The position numbers were made by a program, and so were the translations under genes. A stretch of 64,000 nucleotides of DNA from Arthrobacter mobilis (lineage in GTDB: Bacteria; Actinomycetota; Actinomycetes; Actinomycetales; Micrococcaceae). Positions 46,311 to 57,430 of this stretch are shown in pieces. The number at the start of each line of letters is the position of its first letter. Positions within the stretch are counted from its first letter, which is position 1. The notes under the pieces were generated by a model, which was not told the origin of the DNA, ran no database searches, and worked only from the letters and a program-made list of their open reading frames with translations. The stretch lies in assembly GCF_012395835.1 (NCBI RefSeq), contig NZ_JAAZSQ010000020.1, forward strand, positions 1 through 64,000. The letters are read 5' to 3'.

Positions 46311-46595
46311 CCGCCGCCCCGGCAGGGCGTAGACTGGCCCCGGCCGTGGAACCGGCTCCGCCCCGGCGGAGGCCTTCCTCCGGCCGGACGGAGATCCTGG
46401 TGGACGGTGCGCCGTCCCGCAGCTGCGCCATTTGCGGGAATTAGCCGCCATGGCGTAGGCTGGATCTTCGGTGCGACCGCCTTCGAAGGGAAAATCTCGT
46501 AGGCGCGACTGCACAGCGCTGAACGGGCGGAATCGCCGCCTGCATATCGAAGCGCAGAAATGTATTAGACGTCGAGAGAAGTGAGTTCCCAAGTG
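46311..46595 (+). promoter_or_regulatory. rplU promoter and leader region
   Basis: No gene is seen here. TAGGCT at 46456-46461 is a likely -10 box, giving an rplU leader of about 125 nt with a GGCGG/CCGCC hairpin near 46529. Another TAGACT at 46330 may be a second promoter. Ribosomal protein leaders are often autoregulatory; whether this one is cannot be told. Confidence 0.4.
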
Positions 46596-46901
46596 GTGTA
46601 CGCGATTGTCCGCGCCGGCGGCCGCCAAGAAAAGGTTTCCGTTGGAGACTTCGTGACCCTGGACCGCGTCGCCGTTGGAGCCGGCAGCACCATCGAGCTG
46701 CCCGCACTGCTCCTGGTTGACGGCGACAAGGTCACCTCCGAAGCAGATGCCCTGTCCAAGGTCACCGTGACCGCCGAGGTCATCGAGAATCTTCGCGGCC
46801 CGAAGATTGTCATCCAGAAGTTCAAGAACAAGACCGGCTACAAGAAGCGCCAGGGCTTCCGTTCCGAACTGACCAAGGTCAAGGTCACCTCCATCGCCTA
46901 A
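46596..46901 (+). CDS. rplU: 50S ribosomal protein L21
   Basis: L21 of 101 residues, binding 23S r[43 protein letters not shown] and the basic end [20 protein letters not shown] are all typical. GTG at 46596 gives the canonical start; in-frame GTG codons at 46593 and 46581 exist but would add unconserved residues. rpmA follows 64 bases on, the standard rplU-rpmA-obg operon. Confidence 0.96.
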   Translation: MYAIVRAGGRQEKVSVGDFVTLDRVAVGAGSTIELPALLLVDGDKVTSEADALSKVTVTAEVIENLRGPKIVIQKFKNKTGYKKRQGFRSELTKVKVTSIA

Positions 46902-46965
46902 GGGCGCTGCAGGTCCTTCAGAAGTTTTCCACGACATCACAGGCTAGATAAGGCAGGCATAGCTA

Positions 46966-50142
<3,177 letters not shown>

Positions 50143-50186
50143 GGAGCGCACCACTCGCGACTTCGGCCCGGATTGCCCTGGGATTG

Positions 50187-50192
50187 TAGTAT
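50187..50192 (+). promoter_or_regulatory. Probable -10 box of a leaderless proA transcript
   Basis: TAGTAT lies 7 nt before the ATG of proA and no ribosome site intervenes. TTGCCC at 50173 is a weak partner. Confidence 0.5.
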
Positions 50193-50199
50193 CGAAGGT

Positions 50200-51546
50200 A
50201 TGACTGAGACCGCCGTACCCCGCACCGCCGCCGGAACGAACACCTCCGGAACCGCCGCACCCGAAGCGCAGGCCGGCACCGTTCCGCAGGACGTCACCGC
50301 GGCTGTCCACGCCATCGCCGACCGGTCCCGGGAAGCGTCGCGGCGGATGGCGCGCGCCAACCGCGCCTGGAAGGACCAGGCCCTGCTGGAGATCGCCGAT
50401 GCGCTGGTCGCCCGGCGGGACGCGGTGATTGCCGCCAACCGGGAGGACCTCGAAGCGGGCCGGCAGAACGGGACCAGCAAGGCCCTGCTGGACCGGCTGA
50501 GCCTGGACGCCGGCAGGATCGACGGACTGGCCGCCGCGCTGCGCAGCCTGGCCGCGCTGCCGGACCCGGTCGGTACGGTCGCGCGCGGCCAAACCCTGCC
50601 CAACGGCCTGCGCCTGCGCCAGGTCCACGTCCCCATGGGGGTCGTGGCCGCGATCTACGAGGCACGCCCCAACGTGACCGTGGACATTGCCGGTCTGGCA
50701 CTCAAGAGCGGTAACGCGGTGATCCTGCGCGGCGGCAGCGCGGCCGCCCGCACCAATGCCGCCCTCATCGGCATCATCCGCGATTCCCTGGACCGCGTGG
50801 GACTGCCCGCGGACGCCGTCCAGACCGTGGATGAGTACGGCCGGGCCGGAGCGAACGTCCTGATGCAGGCCCGCGGCCGCGTCGATGTGCTCATTCCCCG
50901 GGGCGGCCGGGACCTGATCCAGACGGTCGTGAACAACGCCCGGGTCCCGGTGATCGAAACCGGCGAAGGCAACGTGCACATCTTCCTGGACGAGTCCGCC
51001 CGCGAGGAGATGGCCGTGGAGATCCTGCTCAACGCCAAGACCCAGCGCCCCTCGGTCTGCAACACGGTGGAGACCCTGCTGGTCCACTCCGGCGCCGCCG
51101 CGGCCCCGGCCGTGCTGGCCGCCCTGGCCGCCGCCGGAGTCCGGCTGCACGTGGATGGCCGCGTGGCGCAGCTCCTGCCCGACGGCGTGGCCGCGGAGCC
51201 TGCCACTGACCAGGACTGGGGCCGGGAATACATGGACCTTGACCTCGCCGTGGCGATGGTCGACTCGATGGACGAGGCCATCAGCCACATCCGCCGGTGG
51301 ACCACCGGGCACACCGAGGCGATCATCACCAACGACCTCTCCAACGCCGAGAAGTTCATTGCCGAAATCGACTCCGCGGCGGTGATCGTCAACGCCTCGA
51401 CGCGCTTCACCGACGGCGGCGAGTTCGGCCTCGGCGCCGAGGTGGGCATCTCCACCCAGAAGATGCACGCCCGCGGCCCCATGGGCCTGCAGGAACTGAC
51501 CACCACCAAGTGGATCGTCCAGGGCGAGGGCCAGACCCGCAGCTAG
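50200..51546 (+). CDS. proA: Gamma-glutamyl phosphate reductase
   Basis: Second proline-synthesis enzyme, 448 residues, reducing glutamyl phosphate with NADPH. The N-terminal 30 residues (Thr/Ala-rich) are not part of the fold. LRLRQVHVPMGVVAAIYEAR, NAVILRGGSAAARTNAALIG, DVLIPRGGRDLIQTVVNNAR and the catalytic Cys in KTQRPSVCNTVETLLVH identify it, and FTDGGEFGLGAEVGISTQKM ends the domain. It follows proB directly. A tandem repeat array begins 4 bases after its stop. Confidence 0.96.
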   Translation: MTETAVPRTAAGTNTSGTAAPEAQAGTVPQDVTAAVHAIADRSREASRRMARANRAWKDQALLEIADALVARRDAVIAANREDLEAGRQNGTSKALLDRLSLDAGRIDGLAAALRSLAALPDPVGTVARGQTLPNGLRLRQVHVPMGVVAAIYEARPNVTVDIAGLALKSGNAVILRGGSAAARTNAALIGIIRDSLDRVGLPADAVQTVDEYGRAGANVLMQARGRVDVLIPRGGRDLIQTVVNNARVPVIETGEGNVHIFLDESAREEMAVEILLNAKTQRPSVCNTVETLLVHSGAAAAPAVLAALAAAGVRLHVDGRVAQLLPDGVAAEPATDQDWGREYMDLDLAVAMVDSMDEAISHIRRWTTGHTEAIITNDLSNAEKFIAEIDSAAVIVNASTRFTDGGEFGLGAEVGISTQKMHARGPMGLQELTTTKWIVQGEGQTRS

Positions 51547-51549
51547 CAC

Positions 51550-51985
51550 CGAGGGCCCCGCTGCGAGCGAAGCGAGCAGTGGGACGGTGCGACGCGCTAG
51601 GGATTGGGGTGCTCCCGCAGTGTCGGCTGCGCCGCCCGCTCACGGCCTGCCCCGCACGCTTCGCGCACGGGGACCCCTGGCCGTTCTCTTACGGGTCTTT
51701 CGCGCCCCACTCCGAGGGCCCCGCTGCGAGCGAAGCGAGCAGTGGGACGGTGCGACGCGCTAGGGATTGGGGCGATCCCGCAAAGGTTCAGGCCGAAGGG
51801 CCCTGCGGCGAGCTTGCGAGCTGCGGGAAGGCTTGGACCGGCGGTTGCGCCGCCCGTTCACGGCCTGCCCCGCACGCTTCGCGCACGGGGACCCCTGGCC
51901 GTTCTCTTGCGGTCCCTCGCGCCCCACTCCGAAGGCGCCGCTGCGAGCGAAGCGAGCAGTGGGACGGTGCGGCGCGCCAGGGCAG
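51550..51985. repeat. Tandem array of interspersed palindrome-like repeats
   Basis: Three copies of a block built on GCGAGCGAAGCGAGCAGTGG: 51550-51609 and 51713-51772 are identical over 60 bp, and 51930-51985 is a diverged third. Between them a second block around CCGCACGCTTCGCGCACGGG occurs at 51629-51690 and 51847-51908. GCGAAGCG of the first block is complementary to CGCTTCGC of the second, so each unit can fold back. Unit lengths are 163 and 217 bp. No start codon with a ribosome site or protein-like frame is seen. The rest of 51986-52097 holds the promoter region of the next gene. Confidence 0.9.
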
Positions 51986-52097
51986 GTATCCGGCTGCGTT
52001 GCGGAATTCGGATACCGCGGTGAACCGCGTACCATGGGAATGATTCCTTTTACCGTGCGGCGGGTGCCGCCGGACCGACCATCTTCCAGGGAGAACC

Positions 52098-52316
52098 ATG
52101 CTGATCCAGCTCCTTGCCGCTACCGAAACCCACGCCGAGGCGCACGTCTCGCCCCTCCTCGTCGGATCCGTGATCTTCGGCATCTTCTTGCTGCTGATGT
52201 TCTCGACCATTGCCTTCCGGAGCGTGGGGCACCGCCACCCGGCAGTTGAGGAGCACGCGGATCCGCACCGCCAGCACCCGAACAAGCACGATCACGGCCA
52301 GGGCGTCCGCCACTAA
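52098..52316 (+). CDS. Small membrane protein before nadD
   Basis: A 72-residue protein with one hydrophobic span ([20 protein letters not shown]) after a short N-terminus and a His-rich tail ([20 protein letters not shown], then KHDHGQG). CCAGGGAGAACC is a good ribosome site for the ATG at 52098. The His cluster could bind metal, but nothing shows that it does. It is two bases ahead of nadD, so the two share a transcript. I do not recognise a named family. Confidence 0.75.
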   Translation: MLIQLLAATETHAEAHVSPLLVGSVIFGIFLLLMFSTIAFRSVGHRHPAVEEHADPHRQHPNKHDHGQGVRH

Positions 52317-52318
52317 CG

Positions 52319-52951
52319 GTGCTGGGCCACAAACCTGCGGCCGGCCGGAAGGTCCGTTTGGGCGTGATGGGTGGGACGTTCGATCCGATCCACCACGGCC
52401 ACCTGGTTGCCGCCAGCGAGGTTGCTGCCGTTTTCGGTCTCGACGAAGTGGTTTTTGTCCCCACCGGCGAGCCGTGGCAGAAGTCGCACCGGGAAGTCAG
52501 CCCGGCCGAGCACCGGTATTTGATGACGGTGATCGCCACGGCCTCGAACCCCCGCTTCACCGTGAGCCGGGTGGACATCGACCGTCCGGGACGCACTTAC
52601 ACCATCGACACCCTGCGCGACCTGCGTGCGGCCAGACCTGAAGCCGAGCTGTTCTTCATCACCGGTGCCGACGCGATGGCGCAGATCGTGTCCTGGAAGG
52701 ACAAGGACGAGCTGTGGGCCCTGGCCCACTTCGTGGGCGTGACCCGGCCCGGCCATGTTCTGCACAACCTCGGCAGGGACGATGTCAGCCTGCTGGAAGT
52801 ACCCGCGATGGCCATTTCCTCCACGGACTGCCGCGAGCGGGTCGCGCACGATCATCCCGTCTGGTACCTGGTACCTGACGGGGTAGTACAGTACATAGCC
52901 AAACATCGTCTTTACCGCCCGGTAACTTCCGGGGCGGAAGTGCCGGCCTAG
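52319..52951 (+). CDS. nadD: Nicotinate-nucleotide adenylyltransferase
   Basis: NAD-synthesis enzyme of 210 residues joining ATP and nicotinate mononucleotide. The nucleotidyl-transferase motif is [20 protein letters not shown] with HxGH near residue 26; [13 protein letters not shown] and [13 protein letters not shown] complete the ATP site. GTG at 52319 is used, two bases after the previous stop; a later start just before RLGVMG is possible because the first 12 residues are unconserved. It is followed by the tail-anchored protein and rsfS, a common actinobacterial order. Confidence 0.95.
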   Translation: MLGHKPAAGRKVRLGVMGGTFDPIHHGHLVAASEVAAVFGLDEVVFVPTGEPWQKSHREVSPAEHRYLMTVIATASNPRFTVSRVDIDRPGRTYTIDTLRDLRAARPEAELFFITGADAMAQIVSWKDKDELWALAHFVGVTRPGHVLHNLGRDDVSLLEVPAMAISSTDCRERVAHDHPVWYLVPDGVVQYIAKHRLYRPVTSGAEVPA

Positions 52952-52996
52952 AGCCGGCCGCGACGAAGACCACAGTACGGGATAGAAGTAAGTTTC

Positions 52997-54760
52997 ATGA
53001 GCCAGGATTCCCAGCCGCCGCGGAGCCGCCGAGAGGCCCGCCTGCAGGCCCGCCTCGCGCCGTCCGGCTCGGACCAGCGAGGCCGGGTGGCGCTCGAGAC
53101 CCCCCGGTCCCTGGATGCCGTTGCAGCCCCGGCCCGCGGTGCGGCGCCGGCCGGTGCCGGCGGGGGAGCGGCGGAGACTTCGGCGGGTGCCGGGTCCGAG
53201 CGCGCCTCCCAGGTGCGGGCCCGCGACCGTGAGGCGCGCCAGGTGCTCAATGCGCTCACCGGCTCGATGCCAAAGATCGTGCAGGAGCCGGCGGCTGTGC
53301 CCACCCGGCGCCAGCTGCGCATGCAGCAGCTGGAGCGCGAGCACGTCGGCGGGCTCGGTGCCGGCGGCGCGGCGTCCGTGGTGCCGGCACCGGCTGAGGG
53401 CACCCGGGACCAGGCGGCGCAGCTGCAGCAGTCCGGAGCGGGGGACCTGGAGGGCCCCGGCATGGTGGCCGACGCCGCCTACAATCCCGAGCGGCCCGCG
53501 CTGCGCGGCGGGCGCAGGGACCGGCGTGAGCGCCGGGAGTCCCAACCGGACGACGGCGCGAACCTCACTGCCGAAGACGCGGTGGCTGCCCGTGACGAGC
53601 TGATGAACCACGCGGCCGGCCTGGCCCAGCTGCTGGAAACCGAGGCGGGACAGGATCCCAGTCAGGTTGACTTGAAGCTGCTGGCCGAACAGAAGGCTCT
53701 GGCCGAACGTGCGGCAATCCTGAACCGCCGTGCCGCGGACAAGCAGCGGCTGAGTGAGCAAACCAAGCAGGGCCGCGAAGCCGCTGTCCTGCCGGCGGTA
53801 GTGCGGGACCCGGTGTCGGCACCGATGGAATTCGTCCGGCTGCCCGGCAGCGACCGCCAGGTGATGCGCCCGGCAGCGACTTCCTTCGTGCCGGTTACTA
53901 CGGACCCGGCTCCGGTTCAGCAGCCGGCAAAGTCGGAAGCGCCGGCAGCGGCCGGAACCAAGTCCGGCCGTACGCCCGGCAGCGCGGACAACCCGCAGTC
54001 TTCCGGTTCCGGGGCGGCCGGGACCGGCACTCAGGCCGTGCCCAAGCTGGCTGCAGCCCCCAAGGCGGCGCCCGCACCGCGGACTCAGCCGGCGGCCAAG
54101 GCCAAGCCTGCACCGAAGCCGGAAGCTGTCCCCAGGACGCAGCCGGTGGCGGCGGTGAAGCCCAAGGCCGGCGGAAGCGCCCCCAGGACCCAGCCGGTAT
54201 CCACGGTCCGGCCTGCACCCAAGGCATCGTCCACCTCGGGGCAGGCGCCGGAAGCAGCCACAGCGGATCAGTCCGGTGCCCGCTCGCGCCTGCTGGCCAA
54301 GGCTGAGGCGGCAGCGGGCAGCGCCGCCTCAGTCCAGCCCCGCCGTGCCGAGGCTTCCGCCTCGAGCCGTGCCGAGGCTCCGGCCAGCCGCCGGGGCGAG
54401 GCGCCCGCCGCCCGCGGCAGCGACGCACCGGCTACCCGCCGCAGCCAGGCCGGCCGCCGGAGCGAGGCGCCCGCCACCCGCCGCAGCCAGACCCCGGCTA
54501 CACGCCAGGGACAGGGATCTGCCACGCGCCGCAGTCCGGCCCCGGCCACCCGCCGTCCGGCACCGCTGCCGGATATTGCCGAGGGCGGCGCCCAGCCGCT
54601 GCGGGCCACCCGCGCGCACGGACTCGAACCGCTGGACGCGCGGACTGCCGGGTTGGCCAAGGCCAACCGGGACCGTCTGCTGGTCATCGGCTCGCTGGCC
54701 CTGGGCGGCTTGGCTTTCGCCCTCGGCCTGATCATGATGATCATCGGAATGAGCAACTGA
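52997..54760 (+). CDS. Low-complexity, tail-anchored hypothetical protein
   Basis: A 587-residue protein without a recognisable enzyme domain. The N-terminal third is basic (SRREARLQARLAPSGSDQRG) with charged helices such as TRRQLRMQQLEREHVGGLG and LLAEQKALAERAAILNRRAA, the last possibly a coiled coil. Residues 300-540 are Ala/Pro/Lys-rich with degenerate repeats of the ATRRSQ and SRRGEAPA kind. A single C-terminal span (LLVIGSLALGGLAFALGLIM) would anchor it with the bulk in the cytoplasm. Position between nadD and rsfS suggests a conserved but unnamed actinobacterial protein. Start ATG at 52997. Confidence 0.75.
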   Translation: MSQDSQPPRSRREARLQARLAPSGSDQRGRVALETPRSLDAVAAPARGAAPAGAGGGAAETSAGAGSERASQVRARDREARQVLNALTGSMPKIVQEPAAVPTRRQLRMQQLEREHVGGLGAGGAASVVPAPAEGTRDQAAQLQQSGAGDLEGPGMVADAAYNPERPALRGGRRDRRERRESQPDDGANLTAEDAVAARDELMNHAAGLAQLLETEAGQDPSQVDLKLLAEQKALAERAAILNRRAADKQRLSEQTKQGREAAVLPAVVRDPVSAPMEFVRLPGSDRQVMRPAATSFVPVTTDPAPVQQPAKSEAPAAAGTKSGRTPGSADNPQSSGSGAAGTGTQAVPKLAAAPKAAPAPRTQPAAKAKPAPKPEAVPRTQPVAAVKPKAGGSAPRTQPVSTVRPAPKASSTSGQAPEAATADQSGARSRLLAKAEAAAGSAASVQPRRAEASASSRAEAPASRRGEAPAARGSDAPATRRSQAGRRSEAPATRRSQTPATRQGQGSATRRSPAPATRRPAPLPDIAEGGAQPLRATRAHGLEPLDARTAGLAKANRDRLLVIGSLALGGLAFALGLIMMIIGMSN

Positions 54761-54824
54761 TACCGCGGCCCATGCTGCGTCCATTACCCTTGCTGCTGCC
54801 GGCAGCCACCTTACAAGGAGTCCC

Positions 54825-55211
54825 GTGACCGCCTCTGAAAAGTCCATCGAGATCGCCCGCGCCGCAGCAAAAGCGGCCGCGGCGAAGATTGCCCGCGACA
54901 TCATCGCCATCGATGTCAGCGACCGGCTGGCGATTACCGATGTGTTCCTGATCGCCTCGGCCCCGAACGAGCGCCAGGTGAATGCGATCGTGGACAGCAT
55001 CGAGGAAGAACTGCACAAGCAGGATCTGCGTCCGGTGCGCCGGGAGGGCCGCACCGAGGGCCGCTGGGTCCTGCTTGATTACGCGGAAGTGGTTATCCAC
55101 GTCCAGCACGAGGAGGACCGCGTTTTCTACGCCCTGGAGCGGTTGTGGAAGGACTGCCCGGCCATCGACCTGCAGCTGGAGGAAGCGCCCAGCCAGGTCG
55201 ACGCAGAGTAG
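54825..55211 (+). CDS. rsfS: Ribosomal silencing factor RsfS
   Basis: RsfS/Iojap family, 128 residues, which binds L14 on the large subunit and blocks subunit joining when nutrients fall. KIARDIIAIDVSDRLAITDV, FLIASAPNERQVNAIVDSIE and EGRWVLLDYAEVVIHVQHEE are the conserved blocks. Start GTG at 54825 follows AAGGAGTCCC. It ends the nadD unit; a hairpin terminator follows at 55255. Confidence 0.96.
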   Translation: MTASEKSIEIARAAAKAAAAKIARDIIAIDVSDRLAITDVFLIASAPNERQVNAIVDSIEEELHKQDLRPVRREGRTEGRWVLLDYAEVVIHVQHEEDRVFYALERLWKDCPAIDLQLEEAPSQVDAE

Positions 55212-55254
55212 GCCGCAGGAAACCACGGTCTCCGCCGCCACGGCGGCCGGCATA

Positions 55255-55296
55255 CGGAGCAGCCAGTCCCCGGTGGGGCGGGCTGCTCCGTTGTTT
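55255..55296 (+). terminator. Terminator after rsfS
   Basis: CGGAGCAGCC and GGCTGCTCCG form the stem and TTGTTT follows. Bases 55297-55498, up to the first tRNA, show no supportable gene. Confidence 0.75.
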
Positions 55297-55498
55297 AACG
55301 CCCCCGTCCGCCCCATGTCCGCAGGTCAGGGCATTGCCTCACAGGCAAAGGCGTACAGCAAGGATCCTCGGCGGACAGGAGCCGGCGGGGGAGCGGCACC
55401 GGCGGTCCGCCCGACACGCCCCGGTTCCTCGATTTGGAATACGCGTGTAAGTCTGCATAGAATATTCGAGTTGCTTTCGAGGAAAGCAAACCGGAAAC

Positions 55499-55571
55499 GG
55501 GGCTGTGGCGCAGCTGGTAGCGCACCTGCATGGCATGCAGGGGGTCAGGGGTTCGAGTCCCCTCAGCTCCA
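55499..55571 (+). tRNA. tRNA-Ala (anticodon GGC), copy 1
   Basis: A 73-nt cloverleaf. Acceptor GGGGCTG pairs with CAGCTCC (one G-U), discriminator A; the anticodon arm CCTGCATGGCATGCAGG carries GGC; the T arm is AGGGGTTCGAGTCCCCT. CCA is not encoded. Confidence 0.95.
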
Positions 55572-55610
55572 CTGACGGACTCTCTTGAAGGGGTTGTCCG
55601 TCTCCCGTAC

Positions 55611-55683
55611 GGGGCTGTGGCGCAGCTGGTAGCGCACCTGCATGGCATGCAGGGGGTCAGGGGTTCGAGTCCCCTCAGCTCCA
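55611..55683 (+). tRNA. tRNA-Ala (anticodon GGC), copy 2
   Basis: Identical over all 73 nt to the copy at 55499, 39 bases downstream of it. The two are probably one precursor, ending at the hairpin at 55690. Confidence 0.95.
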
Positions 55684-55689
55684 CCGATC

Positions 55690-55726
55690 AGGACCTGCCG
55701 GATCTTTCCGGCAGGTCCTTTGTTTT
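55690..55726 (+). terminator. Terminator after the tRNA-Ala pair
   Basis: AGGACCTGCCGGA and TCCGGCAGGTCCT form the stem, followed by TTGTTTT. Confidence 0.85.
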
Positions 55727-55727
55727 G

Positions 55728-55766
55728 ACAGCAGGAGCCGTTCACCGGGCGGCTCCTGCTGTTTTC
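55728..55766. terminator. Second hairpin, possible terminator
   Basis: ACAGCAGGAGCCG and CGGCTCCTGCTGT form the stem, followed by TTT. It lies immediately behind the tRNA terminator and may be a backup. Bases 55767-55890 show nothing else I can support. Confidence 0.6.
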
Positions 55767-55896
55767 CGGATCCGGTGTTGCTCTCCTGACGTGCCTGCTG
55801 CCGGGGTGAATGGATGCAGCAGACAGCCGCCGGCGTCTGTGCCATCATGGCACCTACGCAGCGCCTGAACGTGCCTGATGCAGCACTGGAGAATCC

Positions 55897-56016
55897 GTGG
55901 AACGCTTCGTCGCCAATAAGTTCCATGACGCGTCCGGTCCGGCCGGCCGGCCGGACCTGGAGAGCGGCCCGGAGTCTGGCAGGGGAGTCCACGTGGACGG
56001 CGGAGCCCGGCGGTGA
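55897..56016 (+). CDS. Possible 39-residue coupled peptide
   Basis: A GTG at 55897 with TGGAG six bases upstream opens a 40-codon frame, MERFVANKFHDASGPAGRPD then LESGPESGRGVHVDGGARR, whose TGA overlaps the GTG start of the serine hydrolase gene (GTGA). The hydrolase itself lacks a clear ribosome site of its own, so this small frame could deliver ribosomes to it. The peptide is polar and I know no family. Evidence is the ribosome site and overlap only. Confidence 0.4.
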   Translation: MERFVANKFHDASGPAGRPDLESGPESGRGVHVDGGARR

Positions 56017-57389
56017 GAAGCGGGGGAGCGGCCACGTCCGCAGCGCTTGCGGCAGTCTCCGCCGTGCTGTTGTGCGCATGCACGACGACGGCGCCTCCGC
56101 AGTCCGCCCCGGCTGCGCCGGCGCCCGCGGCCTCGGCGCCGGCGTCAGGCACGCCTGCTGTCTCCACTGCCACGGCTGCAGGTCAGCCGGCAACGGTCCC
56201 GGGCACGTCCCCGGCCGCCACGGCCAAAGCGCCAACCGCCTCTGCACCGGCGCGCAACCCGGCGCTTCGTCCGCTCAACAGGCAGGCGCTGCAGAAGACC
56301 GTGAAGTCCCTGGCCGCCGAGCTCGTGGTGCCGGGTGCCGTCGTCGTCCTGAAGACTCCTCACGGGGACTTCAACTTCGCCCACGGCACCAGGACGTACC
56401 GCGGATCCGACCCGGTAACCTTGGCGGACCGTACCCGGATCGGCTCCATCACGAAGACCTGGACCGGTACCGTGATCCTCCAGTTGGTCCAGGAAGGCAG
56501 GCTGAAGCTGGACGATCCGGTCTCGAAGTACCACCGCGGGGTACCCAATGGGAGGAAGATCACCATTGCCCAGCTGCTGAACATGCGCAGCGGGCTGTAC
56601 AGCTACAGTGAGACTCCGGAGCTGAACCAGGCCCTCGACAGCGGCCCGCGCAAGGTCTGGTCGCCCCAGGAGCTGCTGGATCTGGCCTTTGGCCAGAAGC
56701 CCTGGTTCGCCCCGGACAACGGGTTCTACTACTCCAACACCAACGCCGTCCTGCTGGGCCTGATCGCCGAGAAGCTGGACGGCAAGCCGCTGGCCCGGAT
56801 TTTCCAGGACCGCCTGTTCACCCCGCTGGGACTGGCGGACACGCTGTTTCCCTTCCCCGGCGTCAGCGGCCTGCCGGCACCGCACCCGCGGGGCTACATG
56901 TACGGAACGAACACCGGCATGCTGTACAGCCAGGCACTCCCGGCGGCCCTGCAGCAGCGGGCCAGGAAAGGCGCGTTGAAGCCCCGCGACGTCACGGAGC
57001 TGAACCCCTCGTGGGTCTGGGCCGCCGGCGCCGGCATTTCCACTGCGGGGGACCTGGCCGCCTGGGCCGAGGCGCTGGTCCGCGGGAACCTGCTCGATGC
57101 GCGGCTCCAGCGCGTCCGGCTGGCCAGCACCAAATCCCCGGATGCAGGCAGCCTGGACACCGCCCGGTACGGCCTGGCCATCGCCAGGTTCGGCGGACTC
57201 TACGGCCATGCCGGCGAACTCCCGGGCTTCAGCACCTTCGCCGCCCACGACCCGGCGAACCACGTGACGCTGGTGGTCTGGACGAACCTGACTCCGGCGC
57301 CGGACGGCCGGAGCCCGGCCACCACCATCGCCCGCGCCGTCGCCCGGCAGGTCTACACCGGCCCGGCGGGGACGGACCCACTCCAATGA
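56013..57389 (+). CDS. Serine hydrolase lipoprotein (class C beta-lactamase fold)
   Basis: An exported 458-residue serine hydrolase of the DD-carboxypeptidase/class C type. The N-terminus has a signal with lipobox LLCACT (Cys near residue 23) and a long Ala/Pro/Thr linker to about residue 90. The catalytic SxxK is in RTRIGSITKTWTGTVILQLV, the Tyr-x-Asn is YSNTN, and the third motif is HAG in YGHAGELPGFST. All three active-site motifs are intact. Likely wall peptide or small amide hydrolysis at the outer membrane face. The next gene is a related but degenerate copy 41 bases downstream. Confidence 0.9.
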   Translation: MRSGGAATSAALAAVSAVLLCACTTTAPPQSAPAAPAPAASAPASGTPAVSTATAAGQPATVPGTSPAATAKAPTASAPARNPALRPLNRQALQKTVKSLAAELVVPGAVVVLKTPHGDFNFAHGTRTYRGSDPVTLADRTRIGSITKTWTGTVILQLVQEGRLKLDDPVSKYHRGVPNGRKITIAQLLNMRSGLYSYSETPELNQALDSGPRKVWSPQELLDLAFGQKPWFAPDNGFYYSNTNAVLLGLIAEKLDGKPLARIFQDRLFTPLGLADTLFPFPGVSGLPAPHPRGYMYGTNTGMLYSQALPAALQQRARKGALKPRDVTELNPSWVWAAGAGISTAGDLAAWAEALVRGNLLDARLQRVRLASTKSPDAGSLDTARYGLAIARFGGLYGHAGELPGFSTFAAHDPANHVTLVVWTNLTPAPDGRSPATTIARAVARQVYTGPAGTDPLQ

Positions 57390-57430
57390 GCGGGGTACGC
57401 CCCGATCCGCACAAGTAAGGAGCAACAGCC

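Noticed and set aside
46363-46388. Hairpin after thiD/tenA as a terminator
   Set aside because: The arms pair imperfectly and no T run follows; not strong enough to call.
46581-46595. Upstream GTG starts for L21
   Set aside because: They add residues not found in L21; the GTG at 46596 gives the family start.
51550-51985. CRISPR array
   Set aside because: Repeat blocks are 60 bp and alternate with a second conserved block instead of unique spacers; no cas genes nearby.
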